64,000 bases of DNA from positions 625,253 to 689,252 of the forward strand of contig NW_003314348.1 of assembly GCF_000143415.4 (NCBI RefSeq). The letters are read 5' to 3'. The DNA comes from Selaginella moellendorffii (taxonomy: Eukaryota; Streptophyta; Lycopodiopsida; Selaginellales; Selaginellaceae). The translations under genes and the position numbers were made by a program. Under the pieces are notes generated by a model. It was not told where the DNA came from and searched no databases. It worked only from the letters and a program-made list of their open reading frames with translations. This document shows positions 1-10,687 of this stretch, one piece after another. The first letter of the stretch is position 1, and every line of letters begins with the position of its first letter.

Positions 1-829
1 AAGGTTCCCTTGAAAAAGAATTGAGCATTGTAATCCAAGTCTTCTAATAGCAAGCCTAGACAAAATGGTATAGCGCTTCACTGCTATCCATCTCACGACT
101 CACCATTTGCAAGACTATCATTTCCAACATGCATCAAGGTAGGGACTCTTGATTACATAATGTGAACACGAGCAATGAGTCATACTTCGTTGCAAATCAT
201 CTCTCCAAGAAGAGAAAATGATTTATGTGTTTGATCCTTCATCCCTGACGACTCTCTTTTCGGTCTCATCTTTGACTAAACCTCAAGCTTGCATTTGCAT
301 TACCTTCAATTTAATCCAAGAAAAGTTTATGAGAGAGCACAACAATGACTACCTGAATCAATAAACTAATCCCTACAGTCTTGATTGATCCACTTATAAT
401 CATGCCTAAGAAGGATCTACTAGTGCCATGCTAAACAGTTACAGGCTAGCCTATTTGCCACTTATAACAAACCTAGGGAAAGTTTACTTAAACCCACGGT
501 ACATGGAACAACTCACGGAACCACTGATAGGCTAACATTAATCCTACCAACTCAAAGCATAACCTCGAGTTGTTAATGTGCCTCACTCACGAGCCCAAGC
601 GTAAACTCATGTTGCTGGAACAACTCAATCCTTCTTATGAGCCCAAGAGCAAGCTCACACAATGCGGTACAAAAAAGTAAACAAATCCATACCCAAGGAA
701 CAATTGCGAAGTCTTTGCACCTAAATGTGTACCCACTCGGATCATCGTTTTCATCTCTGCGTATGTAACGAGACTAGTTGCCCAATCTCATTGGATAGTA
801 CTCACCGAGACTCATCCTCTGATACCAAA
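1..829 (-). mobile_element. Internal (leader/gag side) part of an LTR retrotransposon, left end outside the window
   Basis: No open frame survives. At 816-827 the minus strand reads TGGTATCAGAGG, the primer-binding site matching the 3' end of initiator tRNA-Met, a common primer of plant LTR elements. It lies two bases inside the LTR that begins at 830, so the internal region runs leftward out of the window. The whole stretch has a second, much more AT-rich copy at about 16420-17190 in the same orientation, which shows it is repetitive. Differences between the copies are largely C/G in this copy versus T/A in the other. Confidence 0.7.
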
Positions 830-1972
830 TGTAGCGCATGTGGTTTTGACCCTTTATCCTATGATGATTTACCATAGGATAACACCACGAAGCGGAACCT
901 AAACTCTCTTTGTGCCACGTGACAGATGCCATGTGTCACATGCCACGTGTCCAAAGGAACGTGGTGTGGAACCCGAGGTTCAAGGCCTTGGGCCATTGAA
1001 CGAAGGAACGGTGCCAAACTCCCAAGCATGGAGCCAAAGAGTGATGGAACTGGACCATAGAGCAACTCCTGAGCATACAGCCCAAGGAGTGAAGGGACAG
1101 GAGCCCGGAGCGACTTGGAACAGTCCTGAAGCAACCAGCATCCCAATGCCAGGACCAGCACGCAAAACGGAGCCAAACGGAGTCTGGCACTATTTCGGCA
1201 TACCGGTGGCCTAACGTGAGGATATGGGTACTCCACCAGCTAGCATGGAATGGAACTTGGGCTTAGACCCAAGCCGGACGCAGAACAAGGACAGGCACGC
1301 AAGCAGGAGCTAGACTATGCCTCAGGTTGGTCGGCCATGCTCGACCTACCCACTATCCCTACTATTCATTTGGAACCCCTCATAGCCCCCCCACCCCCCC
1401 TTGAGGAACACTTTAGGCTTTCACCCCAAGCCTCCCTTAGTACCAGAAGTTAGTCTCTGGGACAAGCTCGAAACTTACTAAATATGGAATGTCCTTAAAT
1501 TGTGAATTTAAACACGGGACGAATACCATTGTGTTCAGGCCAATCTCTACATTCCGTAAATATGCCAAATGAGCAAATTTAGACACTTTCCATAATTAGC
1601 ATTTGGGACCAAAATGAGACTAACACTAAAGGCATGATAGCGAGGGTGTTTGGCATACATGGTAAGCTATCATCCAGCGATATTGAGGGACTAATCTCAA
1701 TACGCGAGGGTTCTTGTCAAACCAGTGCAAGACAGAGCAAAAGAGAACTAAGAGCCAGGTCGAGTATGCTTAGGTAGAAACACATAGGAGTTCCTACCTT
1801 ATGTCCATCTGGCTAAGTACATGTGCTAAGCCCAGTAAACTAACACTTGAACAAGAGGGGCTGATAAAGGGAACCAGCAATACCGACCTCCTGCTGTCGT
1901 GGCAGTAAGGTAAGAGTGTCCGTAAGGACTGGTTGACAGGTAACTTTTGATACCCAAAGTCATATTCACAAC
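830..1972 (-). repeat. LTR-like repeat, best preserved copy
   Basis: On the plus strand the repeat begins TGTAGC directly beside the primer-binding site and ends near ...TTCACA (1970), giving TG...CA borders and a length of about 1.14 kb. It is GC-richer than the other copies and carries small spurious open frames at 859-1453. Decayed relatives are at 1973-2185, about 15427-15970, 17205-18160 and 19400-20030. A shared marker is the block reading CATTTGGAACCCC near 1371, 2150 and 15814. The outer border is less certain because the flanking duplication cannot be tested here. Confidence 0.65.
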
Positions 1973-2190
1973 AATTTTAGCATACCGATGGTTTAATGCG
2001 AGGATATGGGTACTCCATTAGCTAGTATAGTATGAAATTTAGGCTTAGACCCAAGTTGGACACAGAATAAGGATAGGCATGCAAATGAGAGCTAAATTAT
2101 ACTTTAAGTTGGTTAGCTATACCCAACCTACCCACTATCTCTATTATACATTTGGAACCCCTTATAACCCCCTTTTTTACTATTATTACT
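1973..2190 (-). repeat. Truncated second copy of the same LTR-like repeat
   Basis: This segment repeats 1193-1400 with many C-to-T and G-to-A differences, including the block GAGGATATGGGTACTCCA. It abuts the better copy, so the junction is a nested or tandem insertion scar. Confidence 0.6.
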
Positions 2191-2329
2191 AGTTGTTGAT
2201 ATTATATTCTAAGAATAGTATTTAATAAGCATTCTTTCACTTGTCCAAGTGGAGTTTGTTGAACACTTGGGTTGTATATAAGTGTGACAATAATAGTGCT
2301 ACAACTTCTATAATTGTCCATTTGCAGAG

Positions 2330-2670
2330 TTCAAAGTGAATGACCTAGTATTAGTCCATTTCCCCAATTTTATAATACATAATTTATTTAAAAAATTCCT
2401 TGCTCAATGAAAAGGATCATATAAAGTGTTATGGCAAGATGAATCATAAGTTTATGAGGTTCAACATGATGTTCAATAGGCCAATCCTCCAGAAATTTTG
2501 CATATACAACTAAAATGCTTTATACAAAAAGATCAAGAACAACTAACACCATTTACAAATTCATTAGTACCTCCTTTTGATGTTCTTCTAGATCTTGGTC
2601 CATCAATTAGAGAACTTTAATTGCATTCCATCCTTCTGAGAGGAGGAGATGATGTGAGGTCTAATTATAT
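2330..2670 (+). mobile_element. Ty3/gypsy integrase C-terminus remnant and 3' end
   Basis: The plus-strand frame at 2333-2440 reads FKVNDLVLVHFPN followed by a broken match to the KVL segment, the usual C-terminal region of plant gypsy integrases; it contains in-frame stops. At 2637-2651 a purine run (gagaggaggagatga) resembles a polypurine tract and is followed by TGTGAGG at 2653, a plausible LTR start. The orientation is opposite to the element at 1-1972, so at least two elements are present. Confidence 0.5.
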
Positions 2671-4430
2671 AACTATAATGTCGTATATTAATATTAGTAT
2701 GGTAGAATTTTGATAACCATTGGATTGATTTCAATTTGGAACACTTTCTTTTATATATAACTTAAAGTTTTTGAGTTAATTGATATACACATTTCTATAT
2801 TCCACTTTCCTATTCTATACACTCATAACATGGGATTTAATCCTTCAATAGGTAAGAAAGGGAACTGTTGTCATCTTATGTTTTCTAATTTGTAATTAAT
2901 ATATTTGATTATTTAAATAATTTTTTAATTAATTCATGAGTAAAGTTGACAAAGGGAAGAAAAGTAAGATCTAACTCTAGTTTCTAGAAGAGTTTATAAA
3001 ATCTTGGTGAGGCTTACCTTAAAATATCTTTAAATTTAAGAAATAAAAGAGAATATTAGTTTTAGAAGTATAAAGTTCCTCTTATGTAAACATTTCTTAA
3101 CATATTACTTTATATTTAGTTTGATGGTAAAACTAGAGGATTGGATATTTTACTTTACCTTTCCTCATCTTCTATGATTTGTTATTACAAAGTATTATTT
3201 TTATATCAATATAAAGGAGCATTGAAGGTAATTTATTCATGATATAAGAATAAAAACCTAATGCATAAGGAGAAAGATAAAAATGAAATATCAGCTGCTT
3301 ACTTTAATCTTTCATATATATACAACCAAAGCAAAATTTTTGGCACAAATAACAATCAATAAGGGAAAGTTATTCTTTCATGTATATATTTAATATATGA
3401 AGAATCTAGTGCATATAACCATAGCTCAAATCTTGCTAAAATACTATATACTCAATCAATTCAATATTATGTTTAAAATTGATGTTTCTTCTTTGATTTG
3501 CAATAGTAGAAAAATTACCTTTTCTTCACCATCTCTTGTATTATGCATTTCTTAGATCATGTCAATTTCTATTTTCTTAATATATCCAGAACTATTCTTT
3601 GCTCTGGTTTATGAAGTTTAATATAAATATGAGCAATTTGGATAAATTTATTTATATATGTTCTTAAATGAAAAATTAGATACATAATAGAAATTATAAT
3701 ATTTTTTCATTAAACTATGAATGTTAGAGCTATCATTACACCTCAGATAAAAGCATTTAACTCAGTATGGAATTAAAATTGTAACTTCACCAAAAATATT
3801 ACAAAATAGAAAACCTATTATTCTTTAGTTTAGTAAAACTTAACTATTTTTAAAGTTTGGATATGTTTTGGTTGTATAAAGGCAATAAAAACTATTAATT
3901 TTGTGATGCCTTGTTTTTTCCAACACTTGCATTATTATCTAATTGTATTATTTACATTATTATGTATTTCTCTAGAGATGAATAGTGGAAAATTTCTAAA
4001 TAAATTTAACCATGCATAGAATCAAAATTCTCATATGCAAAATTAGAAAAGAAGATTGCTATATCTTCCAGCAGAAATAGGATCTCTACTAATCTTATGT
4101 ATATTTTAGTGTTTAACCTGGCTATGGTTTAGGAGGATATTCTTTGAATTTAACCCATGTTCTACCACCCAAAACATGCCACATAGGCCTCTCCTGTGAT
4201 AGAGAGTATACATCTCTTGTTGCCATGGACAAATCATCTAAAATTTTGGGGTTCAAACACTAATTAAGAAATTTGTATTTGTTTCATAAGTAAAATCTTT
4301 AATCATTTTTAGTATTGAATATTTATTTGTTCCAAGAGTAACATTTGTAACACTGTCACATAAAACACATAACCAAAGATCGCGTTGAAGTCGAAATCTT
4401 CCACATCTTTCACTAACTTCAATTGTGTAC
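2671..4430. other. AT-rich decayed repeat DNA, no gene seen
   Basis: The stretch is strongly AT-rich with no open frame above about 60 codons and no recognisable domain. It probably includes the LTR beginning near 2653 and other degraded transposon sequence, but I cannot define borders. Confidence 0.5.
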
Positions 4431-4559
4431 TCCTTATCCCGCCAGTTGGGCTTAGCCGTCCGATGCCACCATCCTACGGCCCAATTTTTATCTTGGAGAA
4501 AATCTCCAACGTAATAGACGAATCCCCTGCCGAGCTAGAAAACGAGCGCTGATTCCCGC

Positions 4560-5184
4560 TCTCTCTTCCTGCCTGTTGGGGCTGTAGCGCCCCTTGGGTT
4601 TGGGAGGATCTCCCGTTCAATGCTGTGCCTGAGGCATTCAATGGCAGGAGTTTAATTCCTGGCTTCAGCTTCGCGACCAGCAGGAGGACAACGAGTCCTG
4701 CGATCGGCGCTAAAGCACGGTGATGCGCCAATGCCATTGCACCAGCGCTTCTTGTCAGAGATGGAGGGAAGAGTTCTACTGCAAGTTCCCAAGAAGGCCG
4801 TTGTCATCTTCTTGGGAACTTGCATTTCTAGAAGGTAGAAGAAGAGGTCCAGCTGACTGAAAGGTATGGTTATAGAAAAAGACATGTCTACCCCATAGCT
4901 TCAACGGAGAAGCTCGAAGAATGGAAGAGAACAATAAATTCCCATACCCGACAGTAAGATTCTTGCTTCTTTTTCTCTTTGATTTTTCCCGTACAGAAAC
5001 TAACAATAGCTCAATCAGCTCGAAAGAGACAGGTTTGACTATGGACCAAAGGGGAGACGCAGTCTGGCCAGACCCCGAGCGTGGACTCATAGCTGGTGAT
5101 CTTAGAATTGATTGTGTACCTAACCACAGCTTTGAAAGTTTTGTATCCCCACTGAGAATGTTGTCAACTTATACAAAATAATTG
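4560..5184 (+). pseudogene. Unidentified exon-like fragments, possible small or broken gene
   Basis: GC content rises sharply here from the AT-rich repeats. The plus strand has a serine/arginine-rich stretch (about 4580-4710), then a short frame including VPKKAVVIFLGT (about 4776-4820). A later segment encodes ERYGYRKRHVYPIAST and TEKLEEWKRTI and ends at a good donor (CAG/GTAAGA, about 4951). A last open stretch ends with a stop at 5179-5181 (...LSTYTK). The pieces do not join into one convincing frame, and the middle is occupied by a 15-base inverted repeat. I do not recognise the family; it may be a decayed plastid-protein gene. Confidence 0.3.
4781..4823. repeat. Perfect 15-bp inverted repeat (hairpin)
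   Basis: The arms are gcaagttcccaagaa (4781-4795) and its exact reverse complement (4809-4823), separated by a 13-base loop. It could form a stable stem in RNA or be a small inverted duplication. Confidence 0.8.
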
Positions 5185-5210
5185 TATGTACATTTAGCAT
5201 TGTTTCTTTG

Positions 5211-8200
5211 TTACTCCTCCTCCCAGACTTGGTAATCGCTGCCTTGACCAACGCTTCGTTTCCAATTTCCAATGAGATCGTTCTGCTTGGATGGGTTCCA
5301 ATCGAAGCGACCGAGTTTTACCACCAGCTGCTCCCCAACTTTCGCAACGTAGCCATCGTTATTTGCGTGGAAGATTTTTACAGGACTCCGGCAGTTGATG
5401 CCAGTGCGATTCCTTGCTGCGATGAGATCCACAATGGGATCACGCAGCCCAAAGTCATAAAAGTGATCGTAGAAGATCACAGGCTGTGGCAACAAATAAA
5501 GGTGAGGAAAAACGCACTGCAATATATTCGTTTCAAAGAGAGACTTACCGTCCCAGGATGTGTTAGTATGTATGCGTAGCCTTGAAGGAGTTTGTCACGA
5601 GGAAATGGCCAATGACCCTGTGCCAGAATAAAAACTTTCAGTCACTTCAGGAACTCATGCAAGACGGCGTACCTGAGTTGATCCTGTGTCGTGGTTCTCA
5701 AGGAATGTTACCGCTCTCGAAGGCCACCAGCCCATAACACCAGGGGGTTTCTGTCGTGGATCAATGAGTCTCCAGTACTCGTTGTGCAATGCAGCATGAA
5801 GAATGCCCTGTAAAACAGATCAGTCAGGCACATTCTTTTCTAGTTTTGGGTGCACACCTTTGTTGTCACGTCGAAAGCAGAGGAAGTTCCTCCAGTTGCA
5901 TTGATCCAATCGATGATACGTTGTCTATGAGCATCTTTACGCAGAAGAAAAGATAAACATTAGATGAGGTAAGTCATGGATTTATCCTCAGGCTTACCCT
6001 GGTTATATGCAACGTTTCCACCTTCGTACAGCAAACTGTCCCAGTACTCGCCGATCGCAAAAGCAGGTTCACTGGCTTCAATATATTCTTTCACGTAACC
6101 TCCCCAAAATCCCCTGTGTTTAACGAGAGAGAGTGTCAATCGATATATAGCATCAAGTTGTCTAGACCGCTTACCTGACAAAGTCTAAACGCCAGCCATC
6201 ATATCCAATCTCTGTTTTCAGCCAATCCAAGTATTCTTTGATGTCCTTTCGAACGAAGGCCTGGGAGTGATCAATATTGGGAGCAGCATGGAAAATATCA
6301 CCTGAATACGTTAAAAGATGTTAAATAACTGTTGAAGAAAATGCTGAACTTACCGCTCGAAGGATTTCCTCGCCCTTGAAAGTTTGGATCATCGTTCACT
6401 ATAGCCTCTGGTCCCCAAGAAAGTTTTCCTCCAAAAATATTCCAGACGCCATTTGAATTCTGTGATTTTTGTCGCTCAAAAACAGTCAGAATTACTGGTG
6501 AGAGGACACACAATGCTGCTTACTTGTTTGTAGGCACACCGGTGATTCAACACAACATCACCTAAGACCTGTCGCATTTAGAATAGTTAGAAAGCACCTA
6601 GGCCAGTAGTTGAGTTTACCAAAAGGTCGTGCTTGTGCATTTCTTGAATACAATGTTTTAACTCGTCCATGGATCCGTATGCTGAATTGAGGTTGTAGAG
6701 ATCCACCGGCATGTAGCCTACACAATAGAAAAAAAAAACTTGATCCGTTACTCTGTTCAGCAACCGATTATTGACATGAAACCTTGTGGAGCGACGGATT
6801 CTGTAGGTGGAGGAAACCACACAGTTGTTATGCCGGACTGCGAAAGATCAGCAGCTTTTGGCGCCAGGTCCTGATACCATCTCTTGCGGCAACTCTCCCA
6901 ATTGAAGCCTTGAAACTTAAAACAGAAAGAAGAATCTAATGATTTTTTGCAAAACAAGGCTCAGAAATATACATACCACGATTTCACGACCAGACCCTGT
7001 CCCTGATTCTGTAGGACAAACAAAGTGAGATGAAAGATTATAAAGAGGAAAGAAAGAAAAGAAGATCACTGTACCAGAAAAGAGAACGTACCAGGTTTTT
7101 CTTTTATCACTCTTCCTTTCCTCTTCGTAATAGTTGTTTGACCAAGAGCCTGCTCCAGGTCCCTTCGTTGTTTGTCCAGAGTTTCCTTCGCTACCACGTC
7201 CTTGGAAAACAAGTCATCTTGCTTCACTTTCGCCTTTGCAACGGACCATACTTCCTCCAACGAAGGAAGCTCAAGAGGTTTCGAGGTCTCTGTATCCGCA
7301 GAAACTGTTGTCTGATGTCTAGGAGGAATTCCTTGCATTGCTGCTTGTATTCTCTTCTTCATCCAATCTGGTATCTCCCTTCGTGGACCACCTTCAACGA
7401 GTTCTGCGATCTTATCTCCGCCTAGCAGTGCCGTCATACGACCATCTGAAAATACCACTGACCACTCAGCATCGGATCTCTGAAGCAACCCCTCGCTATT
7501 GAGGGCTCTCTCCTTCCAAGCCAGCAGCGAGGCTTCGGAAGCAGCAAGCGCGTTCTCGAAAGCTTGAAACCTTCGCAAATTCGCTTGCTCTTTAATTTTC
7601 TTGGCTTTCTCGGACGCCTCCATGGCTGCTTGTAGAGCTGCTAGCTGCGCCTCGAAAGCAACCTTGAGCGACTCCTCCCTCGCGCTTGCTGTGGCTCTGA
7701 GCGACTCGACTGTCTCGTTAAACATGGAAGCGCGCTCTTGAGCAGCATCCCCGACTTTCTGACGGAGTTCCTGAATAGTAACGTCCGCCTTGGCAGCTCG
7801 AGCCTCCGCAACTTTGGCTTGAGACTTTGCAGCGTCGGCAGCAAATTGGAGTCGCGAGAGATCGTCCTTTGCAATCTCCAGTTGTTTCTCGAGAGAAGCC
7901 ACCGATTCTTCCAGAGTCGACAGCAGAAGCTCTGGTTTCGGCACCTTCTCAAGCAGCAGGAGCTTCTGTGCTAGAGTTTCTTCCGCCCGCTGTGCACACT
8001 CCTTGGCCGTCTCTAGCGCCTTTCGAGCCTCGTCTGCTACAGCTTCGAGCTCCGTAGCCACCGATACAGCCGCGTCACTGGCAGCATCTTTGACAGTCTT
8101 CTCCACAGTAAGATTCGCGTCGGCAACCGACGTCTTTTCCACCACGTCTTTGCGCTTTGCACTGCGCCTCGATATCTCCTCCAGTACAAACTCGGCAATC

Positions 8201-8700
8201 TTCTGGGCCTTCTTGTTGATGTCTTTGACGTTTTGTTTCTCCAGCGCAGCAATCTTCTCTTGCAAAACGTTTCCCAGCTCCGACTTGAGTGACTCATTGC
8301 TCCAGTCACTCGTAGACGCAGACATTTGCTTTGTCACTGTCTTCCTCTTGCTATCCTCCACTACCGGTGAATCACGTTGCAATGCAGCACTGGAACACGA
8401 ATTCAAAAAGAAGTGAGACACGTCTAAAGCTTAAAGGCAAACGGGAAAAAAGTAAAGAAATTTACTTCACAAAATGCGTATAGCTCAAACGCTTCTGGAT
8501 ACCGGTGGCTCGTACTCCCTGCCGATTTCCGGGTATGAACTGCGAGGAAACAGTGAATCAATATCCACAGAAGAGATCGATCGAGATCTAAATGCGAGGC
8601 GAGAGAATGCGGCGCTATCGATCCTGCCAAAACCCTCGACGCACTGGATCCGTCGCAATCGGACCTCCAGACACCGCGCACGCAAGCGCCGCCGCGACAC
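5211..8700 (-). CDS. Alpha-amylase (GH13, AMY3-like) with long coiled-coil N-terminal region
   Basis: Endo-acting starch hydrolase. Multi-exon. The C-terminal half shows the GH13 landmarks: GFNWES and the segment [21 protein letters not shown], the nucleophile in GWRLDFVRG, the acid in AIGEYWDSL, and [11 protein letters not shown]. It ends DYQVWEEE with the stop at 5211. The large exon (about 7092-8392) encodes some 430 residues of Ala/Glu/Lys-rich coiled coil. Plant AMY3 carries starch-binding CBM45 modules at this position; I see none here. The proposed first exon (8516-8700) starts [17 protein letters not shown], a plausible plastid transit peptide, and its phase fits a GT donor at 8515. 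An alternative start in another frame at 8702 also fits. The amylase identity is certain; the first exon is not. Confidence 0.85.
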
Positions 8701-9031
8701 AAGCCGCTTTACATACCGTGGAGCAGCTGTGAGGCCGAATCACGGCAGCCGACGCCATAGCTCCGCCTCGCCCTTGCTCTGCCTTGACGATCCTGGAAGT
8801 AATAATATAAGGACCTCAAGGAATGTAAGGAAAACGCGCACATCGATTACGATGCAAACACGTGGCGCAACAGGATGCATTTGGGGCGCTTTACACTTTT
8901 CCACAGCCATATCTCCCTCCTTTCAGTTTTTGCCAACGTGGATCAACGACGTGTCAGACTTGACCTCCAATCAATGCAGGAAAAATGTTGCATGGATATT
9001 CTAAGAGATAGGCTCGTGGGTTTCTAAATTT
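8701..9031. promoter_or_regulatory. Intergenic: amylase promoter side
   Basis: Lies upstream of the minus-strand amylase and downstream of TLP18.3. Only spurious frames are seen. ACGT-containing motifs occur (for example aacacgtggcgc near 8860, a G-box-like CACGTG core), which suits a light- or ABA-type promoter, but nothing more can be supported. Confidence 0.35.
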
Positions 9032-9122
9032 AAAGAGATAGAAACTATAGCATGGTTGATCATACAATCGAACAAGGAGACATTGAAAGAGATAGAAACT
9101 ATAGCTCGCTCATGGTTGATCA
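9032..9122. repeat. Imperfect tandem duplication over the TLP18.3 stop codon
   Basis: aaagagatagaaactatag...catggttgatca occurs at 9032-9062 and again at 9086-9122, the second copy with a 6-base insertion. The second copy ends exactly on the stop codon of the TLP18.3 gene (9120-9122), so the duplication lies in its 3' UTR. Confidence 0.8.
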
Positions 9123-10439
9123 CTTCCTTACGTAGGCGAAGTATTGGAGCATAGGAACCACGAAGGCGATGACGAGAAGGCCCACAACCACTGTCGTGAA
9201 CTGGCCACGCTTTTCCTCGGTCTCTTTCTTGGTCTTGAAATTGGATTCGCGTTTGTTCTCCTGGAACTTGGGGCCGCCTGGATCTGGCAGCCCGTCTATG
9301 GCGGCGATCAGACGATTGCAAGTGCTGTAGAGGGCTTCGTTATACTTCTCGTCGGTCGCCAGCACTGGAAGGAGGCCAAGAGAGTGATTAGAAATAAGAA
9401 ACATGAAAAGAGTAATGAATAGAAACATCTCTAGATGTTAAGAAACAGTAGTTCAATCTAGCTATCAAACTGACTAGAAACCGCTGTGACTTTGATCTAG
9501 AAAAACCATAGAGGAGAAAGATTTGCTCGTTTGAAGGAGAAGTATAACGAGCTGAGAGGAGTGATATGATCTAGAGACTTGAAAGAATTCGTACCAGGAA
9601 GGTTTTCGGAGACGACGGCTTCGAGGACCTGGTCACCGACTACCTTGGTGAACTCTGGGCCGCCGGTGACAGCGCCTTCTTTCTGTGTTGTCACGAGTAA
9701 AACGAGTCCTTTGTTGTTGCCAACTTCTACAGTAGGGTACCACTTCTCCAGTAGCTGATCCGCAAATTCGAACGCATCGGCTTTACTCTACACGCACACT
9801 GTTTGTAAGTTAGTCTCCGTTCCAAGAAAATGGCATTCAATCAAGGAGAGATGAAAGAAACAAGGCGATGCATGAATCAGGATCATGAAAAAATCGCGGG
9901 GGACAATCTAGAAGAACACAAACTACCTAAAGGATCGTCATGGAGACATTGCCTCAATTCACACAAACCACTGGAGAGCAATCATCTAGCAGAGAAAGCA
10001 CAAGAACAAAAAAGTAGACAACACGGAAGGATGGAAGTGAACTTACCGTCAATTTGCGAAGAGTGACAATGTCGATGTGAAAACCCTTGCGCTCCTCCAA
10101 ATCCGTGAGAAGATTCTTGATATCCGACTTGTTGACACGGCTCACAACACCGGCATCGTCCACGAGATGGCTCTCCGTGGGAGGTCCATTGGCCAGCACG
10201 CTGAATTCGTTCGCATTTGCTGGAAGCACTGGCACCGCTGAGATCTGGAGCGCCCCAGCGATGGCAAACGCCGCCGCAGCTTGAAGCGCTGGCACCGCTC
10301 TCGAATCTGGGGAAGAACGCATTGCTGCCCTAGCACTTACCTGCATTCGAGGAGAGGATTGGCGGCATCTTCTAGAGTTCTTCCCCAGGATTGACGATGC
10401 CGCGATCGATGCTTGCTGCGGCAATGTGAGCGTCGCCAT
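9120..10439 (-). CDS. TLP18.3: Thylakoid-lumen TPM-domain protein (TLP18.3/Psb32 type)
   Basis: Lumenal protein linked to photosystem II repair and reported acid phosphatase activity in Arabidopsis (At1g54780 family). Three exons: 10047-10439, 9595-9787, 9120-9364, giving 276 residues. The N-terminus is a bipartite transit peptide: a Ser/Arg-rich stretch, then a hydrophobic Ala-rich lumen signal with AVPVLPANANEF near the likely lumenal cleavage. The TPM domain begins at LVDDAGVVSR and continues with GFHIDIVTLRKLT, WYPTVEVGNNKGLVLLVTT and VVGDQVLEAV. A C-terminal membrane anchor (VVVGLLVIAFVVPMLQYF) is present, as in the family. It is transcribed divergently from the desaturase, with 248 bases between the two start codons. 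Confidence 0.93.
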
Positions 10440-10687
10440 AGCCGATGTAAATATTTCCCCTCGCTAAAGAGGCATTCCCGCCTTATCTATCACAAAGTCA
10501 TCTCGGCCGTTGGATCAAACCCCACTTTTGAAAGAAGGGCAAGGAACTCCCAGCCGTTAGATCAAGGACTTTAACGTGGCGGGGTTGCATGCGTCCACCG
10601 CGCGGGTTTAGAGCCCTAACAGGAGGGAATATCAGGAATGCTGGCAACAGGCGATTGCCGTGCACTGTGATCGTCCAGATTTTGGGA
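10440..10687. promoter_or_regulatory. Shared divergent promoter of TLP18.3 and the desaturase
   Basis: Only 248 bases separate the minus-strand TLP18.3 start (10439) from the plus-strand desaturase start (10688). No other frame is convincing, so both core promoters must lie here or overlap the UTRs. Confidence 0.6.
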
